DNA from: Diabrotica undecimpunctata | Taxonomy: Eukaryota; Arthropoda; Insecta; Coleoptera; Chrysomelidae | Direction: 5' to 3' | Length of the DNA: 64,000 bases | Assembly (NCBI RefSeq): GCF_040954645.1 | Contig: NC_092804.1 | Span: forward strand, 88,277,717 to 88,341,716 | Shown: positions 12,371 to 24,660 of the stretch, piece after piece | Layout: each line of letters starts with the position of its first letter | Position numbering within the stretch: position 1 is the stretch's first letter | Translations under genes and position numbers: made by a program | Notes under the pieces: generated by a model | What the model was told of the DNA's origin: nothing | What the model saw: the letters and a program-made list of their open reading frames with translations, nothing else | Database searches by the model: none

Positions 12371-12718
12371 GGAAACAGAAAGTGGATTAGTGAATATAAT
12401 CAGGATATGTTAGAACAAGTAATGCAGAAAGTGAATAACCGAATTAGGAGGAAAGCTGAAAAATATATCAGAAGACAAAATCGAAATATAAAAAAACCAA
12501 TCACATTTAAAAAAGGAGACCTAGTGTTAATTCGTTCACTTAGAAAAAGTAATGTTAAAGAAAACCGTTGTAAGAAATTACAACCAATGTTTGAAGGTCC
12601 ATATACAATTGAAAATCAGAATGGACTAAATAGTTATGTGTTAATAGATGCAGAGAACAGACTAAGAGGCATATTTCATATCAACGACATTTTTCAATAT
12701 CATGAAGAGATTGAATAA
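12371..12718 (+). pseudogene. pol: Integrase C-terminal (GPY/F) remnant
   Basis: In frame with RT after the 12368 stop: GNRKWISEYNQDM, then abruptly VMQKVNNRIRRKAEKYIRR, FKKGDLVLIRSL, and FEGPYTIENQNGL with the GPY/F motif typical of a Ty3/gypsy group, ending HINDIFQYHEEIE. The HHCC zinc finger and DD35E catalytic core that should precede this are absent; the join is near 12407. In an intact relative these would occupy roughly 0.9-1 kb (expectation from the family). An internal deletion, not a premature end. Confidence 0.85.
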
Positions 12719-13271
12719 TGATTTCTATACCTTTAACACAAATATGATAACACTAATAACTTACTGATAGATCCATTTCATAGATAGATGGTAGATTTCT
12801 TTGTTGTGAATAAATTTGACATCATACTTGTTGAATTTTGTACATATGGAAATTGTTTGGTACCCTAAAAATCATAATTTGGGGTTAGATACTATAATTG
12901 CTATAAAAATGTCTTTCTAATATAATAAAGTGGAAAAACTTACCAATTTATATTGATGAAGTTATTTTGAATGGAAATAATTCCTAGATTTTGTCTATAA
13001 ATAAACAGAACACCATATCTATTATATTTTTAATTAAGGTTATATTTTATTCTCTGATATCGCATCCATTGCTCCATTTGACATGACAGTTTGACCATAG
13101 AATAGCCGAACTGTGCTCCGTTGTTCTCTGTTTTGACATAGACAGCGAACAGGGATGTATTTAACACATTTAAAAAAAAAATTGATTTATTAAATTTAAT
13201 AAGGTATGAGAAAATTGATATTTTTAAAAATAATAAGTAAATTATTTATTTTAAATATTATTTTGGGGTAT
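12719..13271 (+). other. 3' non-coding region of gypsy element
   Basis: Between the pol end and the 3' LTR. No env-like frame. The polypurine tract is weak: only 'attttggggta' precedes the LTR at 13272. Confidence 0.7.
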
Positions 13272-14623
13272 TGATACGATTAGGGTTTATAGAAAATAAT
13301 TTATAAGTTATATACTACATAATATTAGATATTTGGTTGTTTTAAATAAGTTATATACTAGAGAACTTTATAAAAATTATTTATGTGAGGGCATTTTAAG
13401 AAATTAGCATATAATAATTGTAAAAAGTTGTATTTTAGTAGTTATGATTTTGTAGATATTTTTAAGTGAGCCATGTGACTAGGCAACACACTATACCCTC
13501 CATTCCTAAGTGTCATTTTAAGAATTTTACGAATATAAGTGGGGTTATATTGTTTGAAATGTGTATTTTATTAAATTAGAGTGTTAGTTACTAATTTGAA
13601 TGTTTATTCTGATCTGAAAAGCCTAAATGTCAACAAAATTATTAATAGAAAATAATGGAATTCTCTGGATCACCGGAGATGGCCATGTTTGCGAAATGGT
13701 TTGTTCCAGAAAATTCAGACATGTATTAAATAGAACATGATATCTTACGAGATGGTTCTAGAATATCCAAAAGATATAAATACCCGTGATTTGGATTCAA
13801 GATGGAAGTTTTTAGTCAGAAGTCAAGCAGTTTATTATGAAAGTTAGTAGATTAGTTAGTGAAGTCAATTGTTCACAGTTTTAGTAAGTCAGTCAAGCAG
13901 TTTAATAAGAAATATGAAAGTTAGTTGGAGATAGTCCAATTGTTTAATATAGTGAGTTAAATGAAGATTAAAAATTATGCATATATTTAATGCACATTTA
14001 TAATTATACACAAATAATTATTGAAGATAAAAAAAGGTATATTGGAAGAAATTAAATTATATTATGGTTGGAGATTAGTATAAATCAACTTATAATAATT
14101 GGATATTGGTATATTGAAAAGAAGAATAAATATAAATGCTGTTTGCTGGTTTGGTTGGTGGTGTATAAATGCTGGTGAAGAAAACTATATCTTAAATTGG
14201 TAGAAGCTGATAATTGGAAAAAGTAATTTCAAAAAAAAACAAGGATAACTGAAGTACGAAGACATTCAGTGGTGATTAGAATCTATATAGTGGAAAACAG
14301 TTCATTTAGGCATTCAGTGAAAGAAAGGTACAAAATTTTGTTAATATAATTTAGTTAGTGTCATAACAATTTCAATTTTGAAGATAGTTTGTTTAAATTT
14401 TACATTGTCTATAGAATTTAATTAGTTTTATAAGAATATCAATTTAAAGATAGTTTATTTTAAATTTACATTGGCTAAGTTAGATATATATGTGTGTTTC
14501 ATAATAGTTATAATAAAGATAATTTAAAAAAGTACTTACAAGCTAATTCTTTGAGAACCGCGATAAAAACCCTATATTATAAAAAATACTCATTGCTCAT
14601 CATTCAAACAAAAAACACATCAT

Positions 14624-14627
<4 letters not shown>
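13272..14627 (+). repeat. 3' LTR of gypsy element (1356 bp)
   Basis: Begins TGATACGATTAGGG, ends CATAACA. Differences from the 5' LTR noted by eye: T/C in 'aactatat(t/c)tta', A/G in 'attg(a/g)aaaaag', T/A in 'tttta(t/a)attta', and T/C plus one missing A in the A-run near the end. Confidence 0.95.

Positions 14628-14682
<55 letters not shown>
14628..14682. repeat. (TA)n tract, right part
   Basis: Continuation of the tract split by the gypsy insertion. Confidence 0.9.
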
Positions 14683-14683
<1 letters not shown>

Positions 14684-15102
14684 TTAAATTTACTATTTCG
14701 TTGTGGGTAATATTATATTCAACAGCGATGCCAAATTTCTGATGCTAAAATGATTGATAATGAAAGTGGGATATACATTTTCATGTATATAATGGCAGCG
14801 AGTAAACGGTAAAACCCTGAACTAAATATATATAATATTTTCACTGTACCATCATTTTAGACTCAAACATTTTCTGGAATAAACTTATATAACTCAGTAA
14901 GGGATAAAAAGAGAAAGCGGATATTTTAAAATACCAACACGGTATCAAAACTCTAATCAATGAGATGGTTAAAATTCTTGTATAAAGTACGGGAAACAGT
15001 TATTAAGGTCTTGTAAAGTAGCGTCGATATACAGATGCTACTTTGCAAGACGATGCTAAATTGATGGTAAAAGCATAATGTATCGATGCGAAAATGATAG
15101 TA

Positions 15103-15104
<2 letters not shown>
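14683..15104. other. Non-coding DNA with a hairpin
   Basis: No gene. A hairpin with 15-bp arms (15008-15022 and 15037-15051, one G-U-type mismatch, 14-base loop) is present. The phrase 'gatgctaaaatgat' or close variants recurs at about 14739, 15052 and 15085. Confidence 0.5.
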
Positions 15105-15470
<366 letters not shown>

Positions 15471-16199
15471 TAAATACCCCTGTATCATAAATGTATATCG
15501 TTTAGTTCACGTGTATATATTATAGGGGTCGTACAGATCTTCTTCAATGTATATTTGAACCATACGTTTATCGGTTTAAGTAAGCTCTGAGAGTTTGGCA
15601 ACTGTGTGATTATACCGTATATTTTCAACACATACCCTGAACGGTTCATATGGGCTCCTTATTTTTATCTACTGTTCGTAGACAGTGCAATCTAATACGC
15701 ATTACACTGAGTAATAGAGGATATCTTTTTACCTGGTATAACTACGTACTAAAAGGTAACTGGTTCTTTAAAAACAGGTATATATATACAAAAGGATTTG
15801 GGCTTATTATTTAACGGAATATTCGCTTGCATAGGAAATTTTATTTTTCTGCATTTTTAAAAATGTTGTTCTTTTATTTAATATAATTTTATTAGTTCAA
15901 TGCCGAACTCGATGTTTTTTTTTTTAATTACAGAAATTTCCTAATATATTTTGTTTACGTGAGTATGTCTATGTACGTTTTATGTAAGCATCCGATTAAT
16001 AAAAAGTAATTTTATTTTATCCAGTCTTCTGCGATATCTTGTATAAAGCTTTTTTATTACCTATTTTAGTTCTGGTCTTATTTGTGTACTACATATGATA
16101 TCTCGATAAAAGGTTATCTCAAAATAAATATGGTTAAGAGCTACAATAGATATTTTTGTATTAAAATTGGTAGTAGTGTGCACAAAAAGAAAGAATAGT

Positions 16200-17095
16200 T
16201 AATTTGTCTAAAGTGGTATATTCGGCAGCAGATGCATATAGTGCAAGCGTCTATGTTTTAAGGGCGGAAGGATGTGCACCTCATTTTTAGCTAACAAGCT
16301 TGCGAACAATATTATTTCTGGTCCTCAATTTACCTTTTAGTTTTAAAGAATAATCTGTGACTGACCCCGTGCGATACAAACTATTTTCAAGGAATTTATA
16401 CGGGAGTCTACGTTCAACAATTTCATGACATTACTGGATGTTCAGTTTTGTGAAAGCGTCTATGTTAGGGAAATTGAAGGAGCACACACGAGCTTTTCAG
16501 GGGTTTTGGCTGAAAATTGATTCATAGTTTATTTTTATTGTGCAATAATAGGTGTATCGTCTATATAATAGAAGTCCTAGTATCTACCGGTTTGGATCGT
16601 TCGTTTGTGTAAATGTTATACAGTGTAGGTGTCTTTATGCTACCCCAAGCGAGACCGTTCTTCATCTGCTATTCTTACCATTGAGTGATACAAAAAATAT
16701 TCTCTTGTGTAGGCATACGCAGACAATATAAGTGAGTTTGTTATCTAAGGGGATACCATATAGTTTTTGAAAAAATATTCTGTAAGTTAAGGTGTCGTAA
16801 GCGGCATTTAGATTGAAAAATACCACCACTGATACCCGATATTTTTCGTACCCATCTTTGATTTAGTATTTGTGATGTACATCACTTTGAATAGCTGACA
16901 AAATAAAGATATTGGCCGATAGTTTTTGTGGTCGTTGGAGTTTTTGCCAGGTTTAAGCAAGGTAACAACTTTGGCTGGTCTTTAGACTTTGGGTATCTCC
17001 TAATTTGAATACAGTTGTTCATCATCTGGATAAGCCATTGTAGTGTTTTTGGTCCAGATTTCGTAATAAGCTTTGTGCTCAGATCCTCAATGTCG
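16200..17095 (-). pseudogene. Jockey/CR1-like LINE RT remnant
   Basis: Antisense decayed RT. The minus strand near 16700-16640 reads RIFFVSLNGKNSR, then a stop, then RTVSLG: the block before motif QGSV in jockey/CR1-like RTs. Related relics lie at 31870-33000, 40375-41800 and 43330-44200. Many stops; only patches are readable. Confidence 0.6.
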
Positions 17096-17314
17096 GTATT
17101 TGTATTATACTTATTAGTACTTCAATCTTCCTAAAGGCTCGTTTTTTAAACCCCATAAGTAATGCGTAATCTTTTACTTTTTATTAAAAATTTAAATTTT
17201 ACATGCCGTGTATTACTTTTTGAAGATATGTCAAATCAGATTTGTATAGTAATAATTTTAGGTTCTAAAGAGCCTCTTTGTGGAAAATAAATAAGTTTGT
17301 GATATCTGTCACAA

Positions 17315-17317
<3 letters not shown>

Positions 17318-17368
<51 letters not shown>
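17318..17368. repeat. (TA)n expansion private to copy 1
   Basis: About 25 TA units, where the second copy (near 44768) has only 'catatatagat'. Confidence 0.95.
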
Positions 17369-17370
<2 letters not shown>

Positions 17371-17770
17371 TAATAAAAAAATAAATAGTTAAAATAAGTG
17401 TAAACAATCTTAACTACATACATCGTCGCCACTGTTCAGGTGATGGGTTTATCACAGATATCAAAGGTTACATTTTAATTTAATGTTCTATTTACGTATC
17501 TTCAATATTAAAAAAGTATAAAAATACATGTTTATGCTTTTATTTTTTTTAATCTATTCTATTTTCTTTCTAGAGTTCCGTCTTTTTTGAACGACCTGTG
17601 TTCTTTTTTCAATTGGGCACTTGTCCAAAGCTATGACAAATACTCCTCTGCTATTTTACATTAATATGACATTCATTATTTTCTCTAAACACTCTGTCCT
17701 CTGCTATTCTACATTAATATGACTAATTTATTTTATCTTTCTTGCAACTATTTTAATGTTTATCCTGTGT

Positions 17771-18720
17771 ATCTTCTTCTTCTTCTACTTTTTCTTTTTA
17801 TATAGACATAACTCTGTCTGTTTTTCAATGTGCCTCCAGTAAGTTGCCTTTCCATCGTTTTCGTGGTCGTCCTACTGATCGTCTTCCTATGGGTTAACCG
17901 TCTCTTGCCGTCTTTATTGTTTTATTTGTTGTCATTCGGCATATACGATCGTTTCATTCTACTCTTCTATTTCTTAACCAGTTCTTGATGTTCCTCACCT
18001 TGCATCTACGTCGTATATCTGTACTTCTAGCTCTATCCCATAGTGTCTTACCATCAATTTTTCCAAGTGTTTTCATCTCTGCTGTGTCATATCCTTTTTG
18101 TCCTCTCTGTGTCAGATCTTGTTTCTGCCGCGTATGTCATTATTCGTCTGATGACTGTTTTGTAAATTCTGCTTTTCGTTTCTTTTCCGATATTTTTAGT
18201 TTCTCATAATGTTTCATTTAGGCAGCCTGTGGCTCTGTTTGCTCTATTCACTGGGTCTTGCACTTTAGTTTCGAGCTTTCCGTAGCTAGATAATGTGATG
18301 CCTAGATATTTAAGTCCTAACACTTGTTCTATTATAATGACCTTTCAGCTCCAATTAACATCTTAGTAAATTTGCTGTTGTAACCATGCATTTTGTCTCT
18401 TTTGGGGAAATTAACATGTTAAATTTTCTGGCGGTTATATGAAATTGGTGCAGCATACGTTGTAAATCATTTTCACTTTGAAAGAGTAGTATTGCGTCAT
18501 CTGTACAGCAGATTATTTTTAGTTCTTATTTTTTATTATTTCATCCATAATCAGGTAGAATAATAGAGGACTCAGGTAATATCCCTGTTTTATTCCATTG
18601 TCATCTTCAATAGGGTCGGTTAGTTCTTCTTGTACTTTTACTTTTATTGTGTTGTTTTGGTATATATTTTCGATCGTTTTGATTTTTCCTAGAGGTATCT
18701 CTCTTGCGTACAATAAGGGT
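17771..18720 (-). pseudogene. LINE RT remnant, C-terminal half
   Basis: The minus strand starts near 18713 with MYAREIPLGKIKTIENIYQ, then DDNGIKQGYYLSPLLFYLIM, the QGxxLSPLLFxxxxDE motif. The active-site region is decayed (CCTDDAILLF near 18500). The 3' part reads IKNWLRNRRVE, then PIGRRSVGRPRKRW near 17870, the classic end of FADD-type LINE ORF2, followed by a GAAGAAGAAG tail at 17771-17786. Numerous stops. The counterpart in copy 2 is at 45181-46160 with the same layout. Confidence 0.75.
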
Positions 18721-19001
18721 ATAACGTTTTTTTAATTTGTGTATCTTCTGTATATTATTATTTCTTTTGTGTATTAAAAATTAAATTTTGGTTATTATTG
18801 CTTAATATTCTCTTAACGTGTTTATTAATTGTCTTGTTATATGTGTATCAAGATATGTGTGTCATAATAGATTGTAATGCATATTTCATTTAATGTAATT
18901 AAAGTGCTCTTTGCGTTTGCCAATTACTTTCTCACTTCCTCAGCGATAGGTCTTTTTTTCCTCATCAATAACCGTATCCTCGCTCGATACAGCTATTTTA
19001 A
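18721..19001. other. Spacer with TTAA target at its end
   Basis: No gene. Ends with TTAA (18998-19001), the left target site of the piggyBac element. Confidence 0.7.
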
Positions 19002-21397
19002 CACTCTATAGCCCCGTGTGTACTCAAGGCAACAAAAGAGTTTTTGATGCAGAAAACTTTTTTAAAACAATTTCCGACTCTAGTATGCCCTCTGTTAATT
19101 TCAGGCAACATTTGGTTATACATTTTAATACACTTTGTGAACCTATGATGAAACCTATATGGAAATGTTTAACAATATGTCAAATGGACATGACTGCCTT
19201 ATTAGTTTGTATTTTCGATCGTGATTTATTGTTATAAATTGTGTACAATTTATATAAAAATACATACAGGGGCATTATATCAGCATTTAGATATTGATTA
19301 CCGTTGACATTTGTTTATTTTATTGTGTTGTTTCAGTACTGTGATAAAAAACAGGTATGTTGCTTTGAATCCACGCTGGACCATATTATTTTAAATTATT
19401 TCTTTAGGATGGATACAAAAACGTTCTACGGGAAAAGCAGTAAATATCGGAGGAATACAAAGACTCTGACTTTGATAGTGATAATAAGAAAGTGATAATG
19501 AATTTTCCAGGTACTCAGATATCAATCGATCCAGGATCAAATAAAATGGAAAATGAAGACGATTTGTACGAAGCAAATTTAGACCAGGATACCAATTTAA
19601 ATTTAGACCAAGATGAAGATGAGGGCGATACCGATAAAACAGAAAAACAGACTGAACAAAATGTGCCCAAAAGGTCAAAAATGATCGTAAAAAACATTCA
19701 GTGGAAGAGTGGTTCCCGAACAGTATTTCCAATTCCGAATGGAAAGGTAATTTACCAACATGCAAATTATTAGAACCGGAATCCCCTCTACATTATTTTA
19801 AAAATATGATATCTACCAATATGCTGGAAAACATAATAGAACAAAGTAATTTGTATGCACTGCAAAAGAATATAAATAAACCATTGAATATGACACTAGC
19901 AGAATTAAACCAATTTATTGGATCTGTTCTACTGATGTCAATATATGGCATGCCAAGGACAAGATCATTTTGGCAGAAGGAAACACGTGTTGCTCAAATA
20001 GTCGATACTATATCTAGGAATCGCTGGGAAGAAATAAAAACTAAAATGCATTTCAATAATAACGAAAATATGGTCAACAATAATGATAAGTTATACAAAA
20101 TTAGACCGTTCATCAACGGTTTATTTTAAAATTTTCAAAGTATTCCAATTAGTGAAAAATTGTGTATTGATGAACAAATGATACCATTCAAAGAGGCACA
20201 TTCTTTAAAAAAATATATGAAGAACAAACCCAAAAAATGGGGATACAAGGCATTTGTTTTGTGTGATAGCAATAGTATTGTTTATAACTGGGAATTATAT
20301 ACAGGAACTGTTAAACATCCTCTTCATTTACCTAATGTAGACACCAGCGGTAATGTAGTAATAAGAATGTGTGAGATAGTCAAACCAAACAAATACTATA
20401 AAGTATATTTTGACAACTGATTCAATAGCATTCAGTTGCAGATTGAAATGGAAAAACGTGGACTGCAATGTTTGGGAACTGTTCTTCCAAACATATTGCC
20501 TTGTTGCCATTTTTCTGATGACAAGAATATGAAGAAACAGGGCAGAGGTACTGTAGAAGAAAAGCACGCTACAGTAGATGGCATAAGACAAACAGCATTA
20601 AAGTGGTACGATAATAAACCGGTTCATTTGCTTAGTACATTTGTTGGTTCTGAGCCTACTTCGTTAGTCAAGAGGTGGGATAAGAAACAAAATCAAGAAT
20701 TATTGTATGCTGTCCAAATTCAGTGCAATTTTATAATACATTTATTGGAGGTGTCGATCTTATGGATTCACTAATTGCTTTTTATCGAACAGACATAAGA
20801 TCTAAAAAGTGGTATCTAAAAATATTTTTTCACCTTCTGGATTTAGCTGTTATTAACAGCTGGTTGTTGCATCGTCGTGATTGCGATTACTTTGAAATTA
20901 AAAAGAAAAACCAGTTGCCTTTGTTACAGTTTAAGTCCCACTTATGTAGCGTACTGTTAGTAAGAACTGACCAGATCAAAAACAAAGGACGTCCCAGGCT
21001 CAGTGAAATTGAGAACGAAATTGTAAAAAAACAGAGGAGAGGATCTACTGCTATTGTACTACCAAAGGAAGTTAGGCTTGACCAAAGGCCAGTAATTTCT
21101 GAAAAAAAGGGAAGATGCAAAAAACCAGGATGCTGTAATACTTCTAAAGTAATGTGCAATTAATGTAAAGTTGCTTTATGATTTACATCTACAAATATTT
21201 GTTTTTTTGAATGGCATAATAAATAAGTATATAACTTGTTTCGTTAGTTTTTGCTAAACACTCCCAAAACTCTTCCCAAACGAAATTTAAAAAATCTAAA
21301 AAAATTACTAGTTGTTGTAAATGGATATTTGAGCACATATACAAATTAAAACATTTTATAAACAAATAAGTTTACAAAAACGTCGGGCAATAGAGGG
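19002..21397 (+). mobile_element. piggyBac element, copy 1 (2.4 kb)
   Basis: Left end CACTCTATAGCCCCG after TTAA; right end GGGCAATAGAGGG followed by CTAA (a mutated TTAA). In copy 2 the left end is CCCTCTATAGCCC, so the terminal inverted repeat is about 13 bp. The transposase relic is at 19409-21163. The same insertion at the matching place in the second duplicate shows it predates the duplication. Confidence 0.88.
19409..21163 (+). pseudogene. piggyBac transposase, broken
   Basis: DDD transposase that cuts and inserts at TTAA. It starts MDTKTFYGKSSKY at 19409, then frameshifts. An acidic N-terminal region (NLDQDEDEGDTD) is followed by a frameshift near 19720-19750 into the core: LAELNQFIGSVLLMSIYGMP, FWQKETRVAQIVDTISRNRW, then a stop at 20129. 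Catalytic Asp contexts are LCIDEQMIPFKE (20160), YKVYFDN followed by TGA where Trp is expected (20418), and GGVDLMDS after a frameshift near 20700. The C-terminus has the start of the Cys-rich domain (CKKPGCCN), closing at 21163; more Cys-containing sequence follows in frame. At least two stops and three shifts; the stop at 20129 is shared with copy 2. Confidence 0.88.
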
Positions 21398-21401
21398 CTA
21401 A

Positions 21402-23384
21402 GATATTTATATTTCACTATATGCTCTATGAGTTGGTTTTCAATTCAAATTTGCACCTATGACGAAATTTATAATATCTAAGATCTGGTACTTTCATATG
21501 AAACTGGAATAAAACACTTGTTAGATAATATTTATTTGTTTTGAGTACATTTTTTTTAAAACCTAGTATATAAAAAATAAAATTTTTGTCTGTCAACAAA
21601 TTTCTATATAAAAGTACGAGGCACTATTATTCTCATGCTGTGAGCTTTGCTGCTCTGTTACTTTTATAACGCTTAAGCTATTTTTAATTTATTGTAAATA
21701 TTTTTGAGGTGTGTTTCCTTAAATGATCATTTTTAAGGTTAGTACGTTTGATTAAATGAAATTGACATTAATTTGATAGTTTCCATTTTACAGTGTTGAT
21801 GGTATATGACTAGCATCTGTTGGTACTATAATATATCAATTTCAACATGTGGATGTGAGAGCACTCTCTTGTTAGTAATTTCAGTGTAAATTTTGACGAA
21901 ACCAGAAATATCCCATAATATTCTTTCCGTGTGATCTTAGTATTTCCGTTGATTAAATAGTATAGGGTATCCAATATTTCAATCATCGGTATGTCAAAGT
22001 GATTTTTATGAATTTTTATATATATTTGCAAAATGAAAAAGAAAGTTCAGTACAGGCAGTTAAACAGCTGATCTGTCAATTTAGAAGTAAGAGCAAGTAC
22101 CAACTTGCTGAAAAGTATACCCATACACAAAAGGAATAATAAAATGTACTGCACAAACTATAGCGCTATAAGCTATATTTCTATTAATAATTAGGATATC
22201 CAGTATTTTTTCTAATACACCTGGAACGATTGAGTAAATAGGTGAACTATAAAGTAGGTGAATATTAGTGTGGAATTAGAAAAACTTAATAAATCGTTGA
22301 TCAATTATTCACTATTAGGCAGTTAATGAGAAATGTTGGGAATACAAAAAAAAAACATTAAACTAGTTATTTATAGATTTTAATTGTTCTGGCTAATTGG
22401 CTTAGTTCCAGTGCCATAAAACAAAACACACACACACACACACACATAGATTTTAAACAAACACTGATATAATCATAAGAATAAAACTATGAAATACCAT
22501 TACAGAAAAGAAAACTGTCGACTTATTTTCAAATGTACATTGATTTCAAACAGGAAGATTCCATTCCAAACTCTATTTAAAAAGTAAAATCAATAAACAG
22601 ATAATTATATACATAAAGATTATACAAATCGCAAATATTGGAAAACCTAAATATGCGTGGTCAAAATATTAAAAATCAAAGTGCTTTAAAAAGTGAATGA
22701 ACTCGCCTAACAGCTGTTTTGAAACCAATATATTATGAAACGAATTGGGGATATTATATTACACAAACTAAACCGCTTGTCTACAAAAAAATCTAGAAAA
22801 TATGACACGACAGGAAAGACTAATGACTTTATAGCTAATTGCCACATAAATATCAATGTAAAGCAAAAATACTTATTTAGATAAACGTATAATGTTTCAC
22901 TAAACGGTAACGAAAAATGTTACAAATAAAGGTTAAAACATGCTTTTCAATTCGCGGTAAAAGATTTAATAAAGTTCAGCACACAGTATAAATTCATAAC
23001 AACATTCATATACCAGTAAACGGTACTCGATACAGCAGCAAAGTAATTTTGGCAACAAATATGTAGGTTGTACTTTACCCCATTGGAATCATAGTACCCG
23101 CTATGGAAAATGGTGTCTTCTTTGACATCCAGCAACCACAAATGTGAAATTAGGAAAGATTAATGTGAAATTAGGAAAATTCAATGAACCGTTGATTAAA
23201 TATTCACTATTATATACTTAATGAAAAATGTTGGGAATAAAAAAAAAAACATTAAGCTAGTTATTTATAGATTTTCAACAAACATATGATATAGTTATAA
23301 GATTGTAACTTAAATGCTATGGAAGAACTAGGCATACATAAGAAAAGTAACTGCCAACTTACTTTCAAATGTCCAGTGACCTCA
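21402..23384. other. Non-coding part of duplication
   Basis: No recognised gene. Short patches match the inverted-repeat family (for example 21716-21785 with 33890-33955). The 64-codon minus frame at 22947-23141 is kept open in both duplicates with two residue differences, but it has no family resemblance and low divergence alone explains this. Confidence 0.5.
22384..22445 (+). mobile_element. 62-bp retroposed insert with 11-bp target duplication
   Basis: Absent from the matching place in copy 2 (about 50190). Flanked by ATAGATTTTAA at 22373-22383 and 22446-22456. Ends in a (CA)n run, like a very short 5'-truncated retroposon with its tail. Confidence 0.75.
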
Positions 23385-23470
23385 AACAGGAAGATGCCCT
23401 GTCTCCAATCGCGTTTACCATCGTTTTGGAGAGCATCTCCCGGAAAGCAAATACAGAAAATCTCACAGTT
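23385..23470 (+). pseudogene. LINE RT motif patch
   Basis: Reads DLKQEDALSPIAFTIVLESI then a stop; this corresponds to the RQGDALSPxxFxxVLE motif of LINE RTs. Isolated relic, also present in copy 2 near 51120-51210. Confidence 0.55.
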
Positions 23471-23924
23471 TAATAATTAAGGTCCTCATATTATACGGAC
23501 CTTCGACGATGAGTTTATTACAGTAGCGAAAATAATTATTGGTAAGCAAAAAACATTAATACATTAAATAGAAAAAAGCGCAAAAAAGGGTCCTCCAAAT
23601 CAACGATAATAAAAAAATATATGGCTATCACTTTGAAATGTTTCATCGGTCTAAATGTTTGGAATTTAAAAGCACTTTTAACAAAAACACTACAAAAGAG
23701 AATAACAACAGAATACAAGCTGGCAATTGCTACGTTTTAAGCAAAAAAATTAAATCCAAAAATACATCCCGCAGTAAGAAAAATAAGAATCTACGTACGT
23801 AAGTAAAACACAAACAATGAAAAAATAAAATAAGAGCCGATTGAGCGTCGTAGAAAGAAATATATAATTATGTTATGAATAAGATCACAAATCAAGACAA
23901 AGTGCAAAACAATAACTTAAGCGT

Positions 23925-24140
23925 TGAGATTTAATTTCTTGTACGACGGTGCAATTTTTATATACCTGTTTGACCTTAGCATTAGTTCCCGGTCGTAAAA
24001 CATTTCTGAGGGCTTTTCTAGCAATCCTGATCTCAGTAATACCTGAGTTTTACTTACATTATTTTATATATCCTCATTTTAGTAGTTCGCATTACACTTC
24101 TGGATTTAAAAGTGTTATGAGGTGATACATATATTAGTTT
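23925..24140 (-). pseudogene. LINE RT post-active-site patch
   Basis: The minus strand reads TFKSRSVMRTTKMRIYK, the 'KLRIYKT' block preceding RPVLxYG in LINEs, with stops after. A better preserved relative is at 38930-39400. Confidence 0.5.
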
Positions 24141-24329
24141 GCTACCTGAATTTTCCCTTTTATCTCTTATGTGACAACGTTCTCTGCGATATCTAAAACG
24201 CCCCAATTTTTCAAAATTTTATGGGTCTATTGTTACGTTATATGCTCTATTCTACATCATCTCTTTTGTCTGTTAATAAATATTTATTTGGTTTTATCGT
24301 TACTATGATACCGTTTTTTTTGCTGGTAA

Positions 24330-24660
24330 TAGCATTATTCTATAGTAATCTAATATTTAATCTATGGATTAAATTCGGATAGCGAATAGTGATATTCTTT
24401 ACTTTCTCGGAGAAATTATAGTGTAACACACAAAAACCGTATTAAATTGCTAAAAACTTCCTTGCATATTCTATTTATTTATGAGGAGCAGCAGCAATAT
24501 CAGTACCTACCATAATAATGCATATAGTCCTGGACTGGCTAATCGTTGGATAATAGGAAACATGGATGTAGCAGTTTTAATGGTTTGGTGACTGCTTACT
24601 GAAATCGGGGAGCAGAGATATCAGTACCAAGTTAATGACTATAGGAGTTGCGGATACATT
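24330..24660 (+). repeat. ~0.3-kb interspersed repeat (family U), unit 1
   Basis: Shared landmarks: 'ctttctcggagaaat', 'gcagcaatatcagtacc', 'atagtcctggactggctaat' and 'atcggggagcagagatatca'. Five occurrences in the window: here, 26690, 34680, 52085 and 54420. Units here and at 26690 flank the antisense LINE in direct orientation. No coding content. Confidence 0.85.

Larger units (their letters stand above)
7290..14627 (+). mobile_element. Ty3/gypsy LTR retrotransposon, integrase core missing
   Basis: A 7.3-kb element: 5' LTR 7290-8646, primer site 8650, gag 8791-10392, protease and RT-RNase H in the pol frames to 12370, an integrase C-terminal tail to 12718, a 0.55-kb 3' non-coding stretch, and 3' LTR 13272-14627. 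The LTRs differ by four substitutions and one single-base indel by my alignment, so insertion is recent. Flanking DNA on both sides is TA repeat, compatible with a 4-bp ATAT duplication. Pol has one frameshift (near 11195), one stop (12368) and lacks the integrase zinc finger and DDE core, so this copy cannot integrate alone and was presumably mobilised in trans. No envelope-like frame follows pol. Confidence 0.93.

Noticed and set aside
12719..13271. Envelope gene of an errantivirus-like element
   Set aside because: No open frame, signal peptide or membrane segment in the 3' region; the element is a plain gag-pol gypsy.
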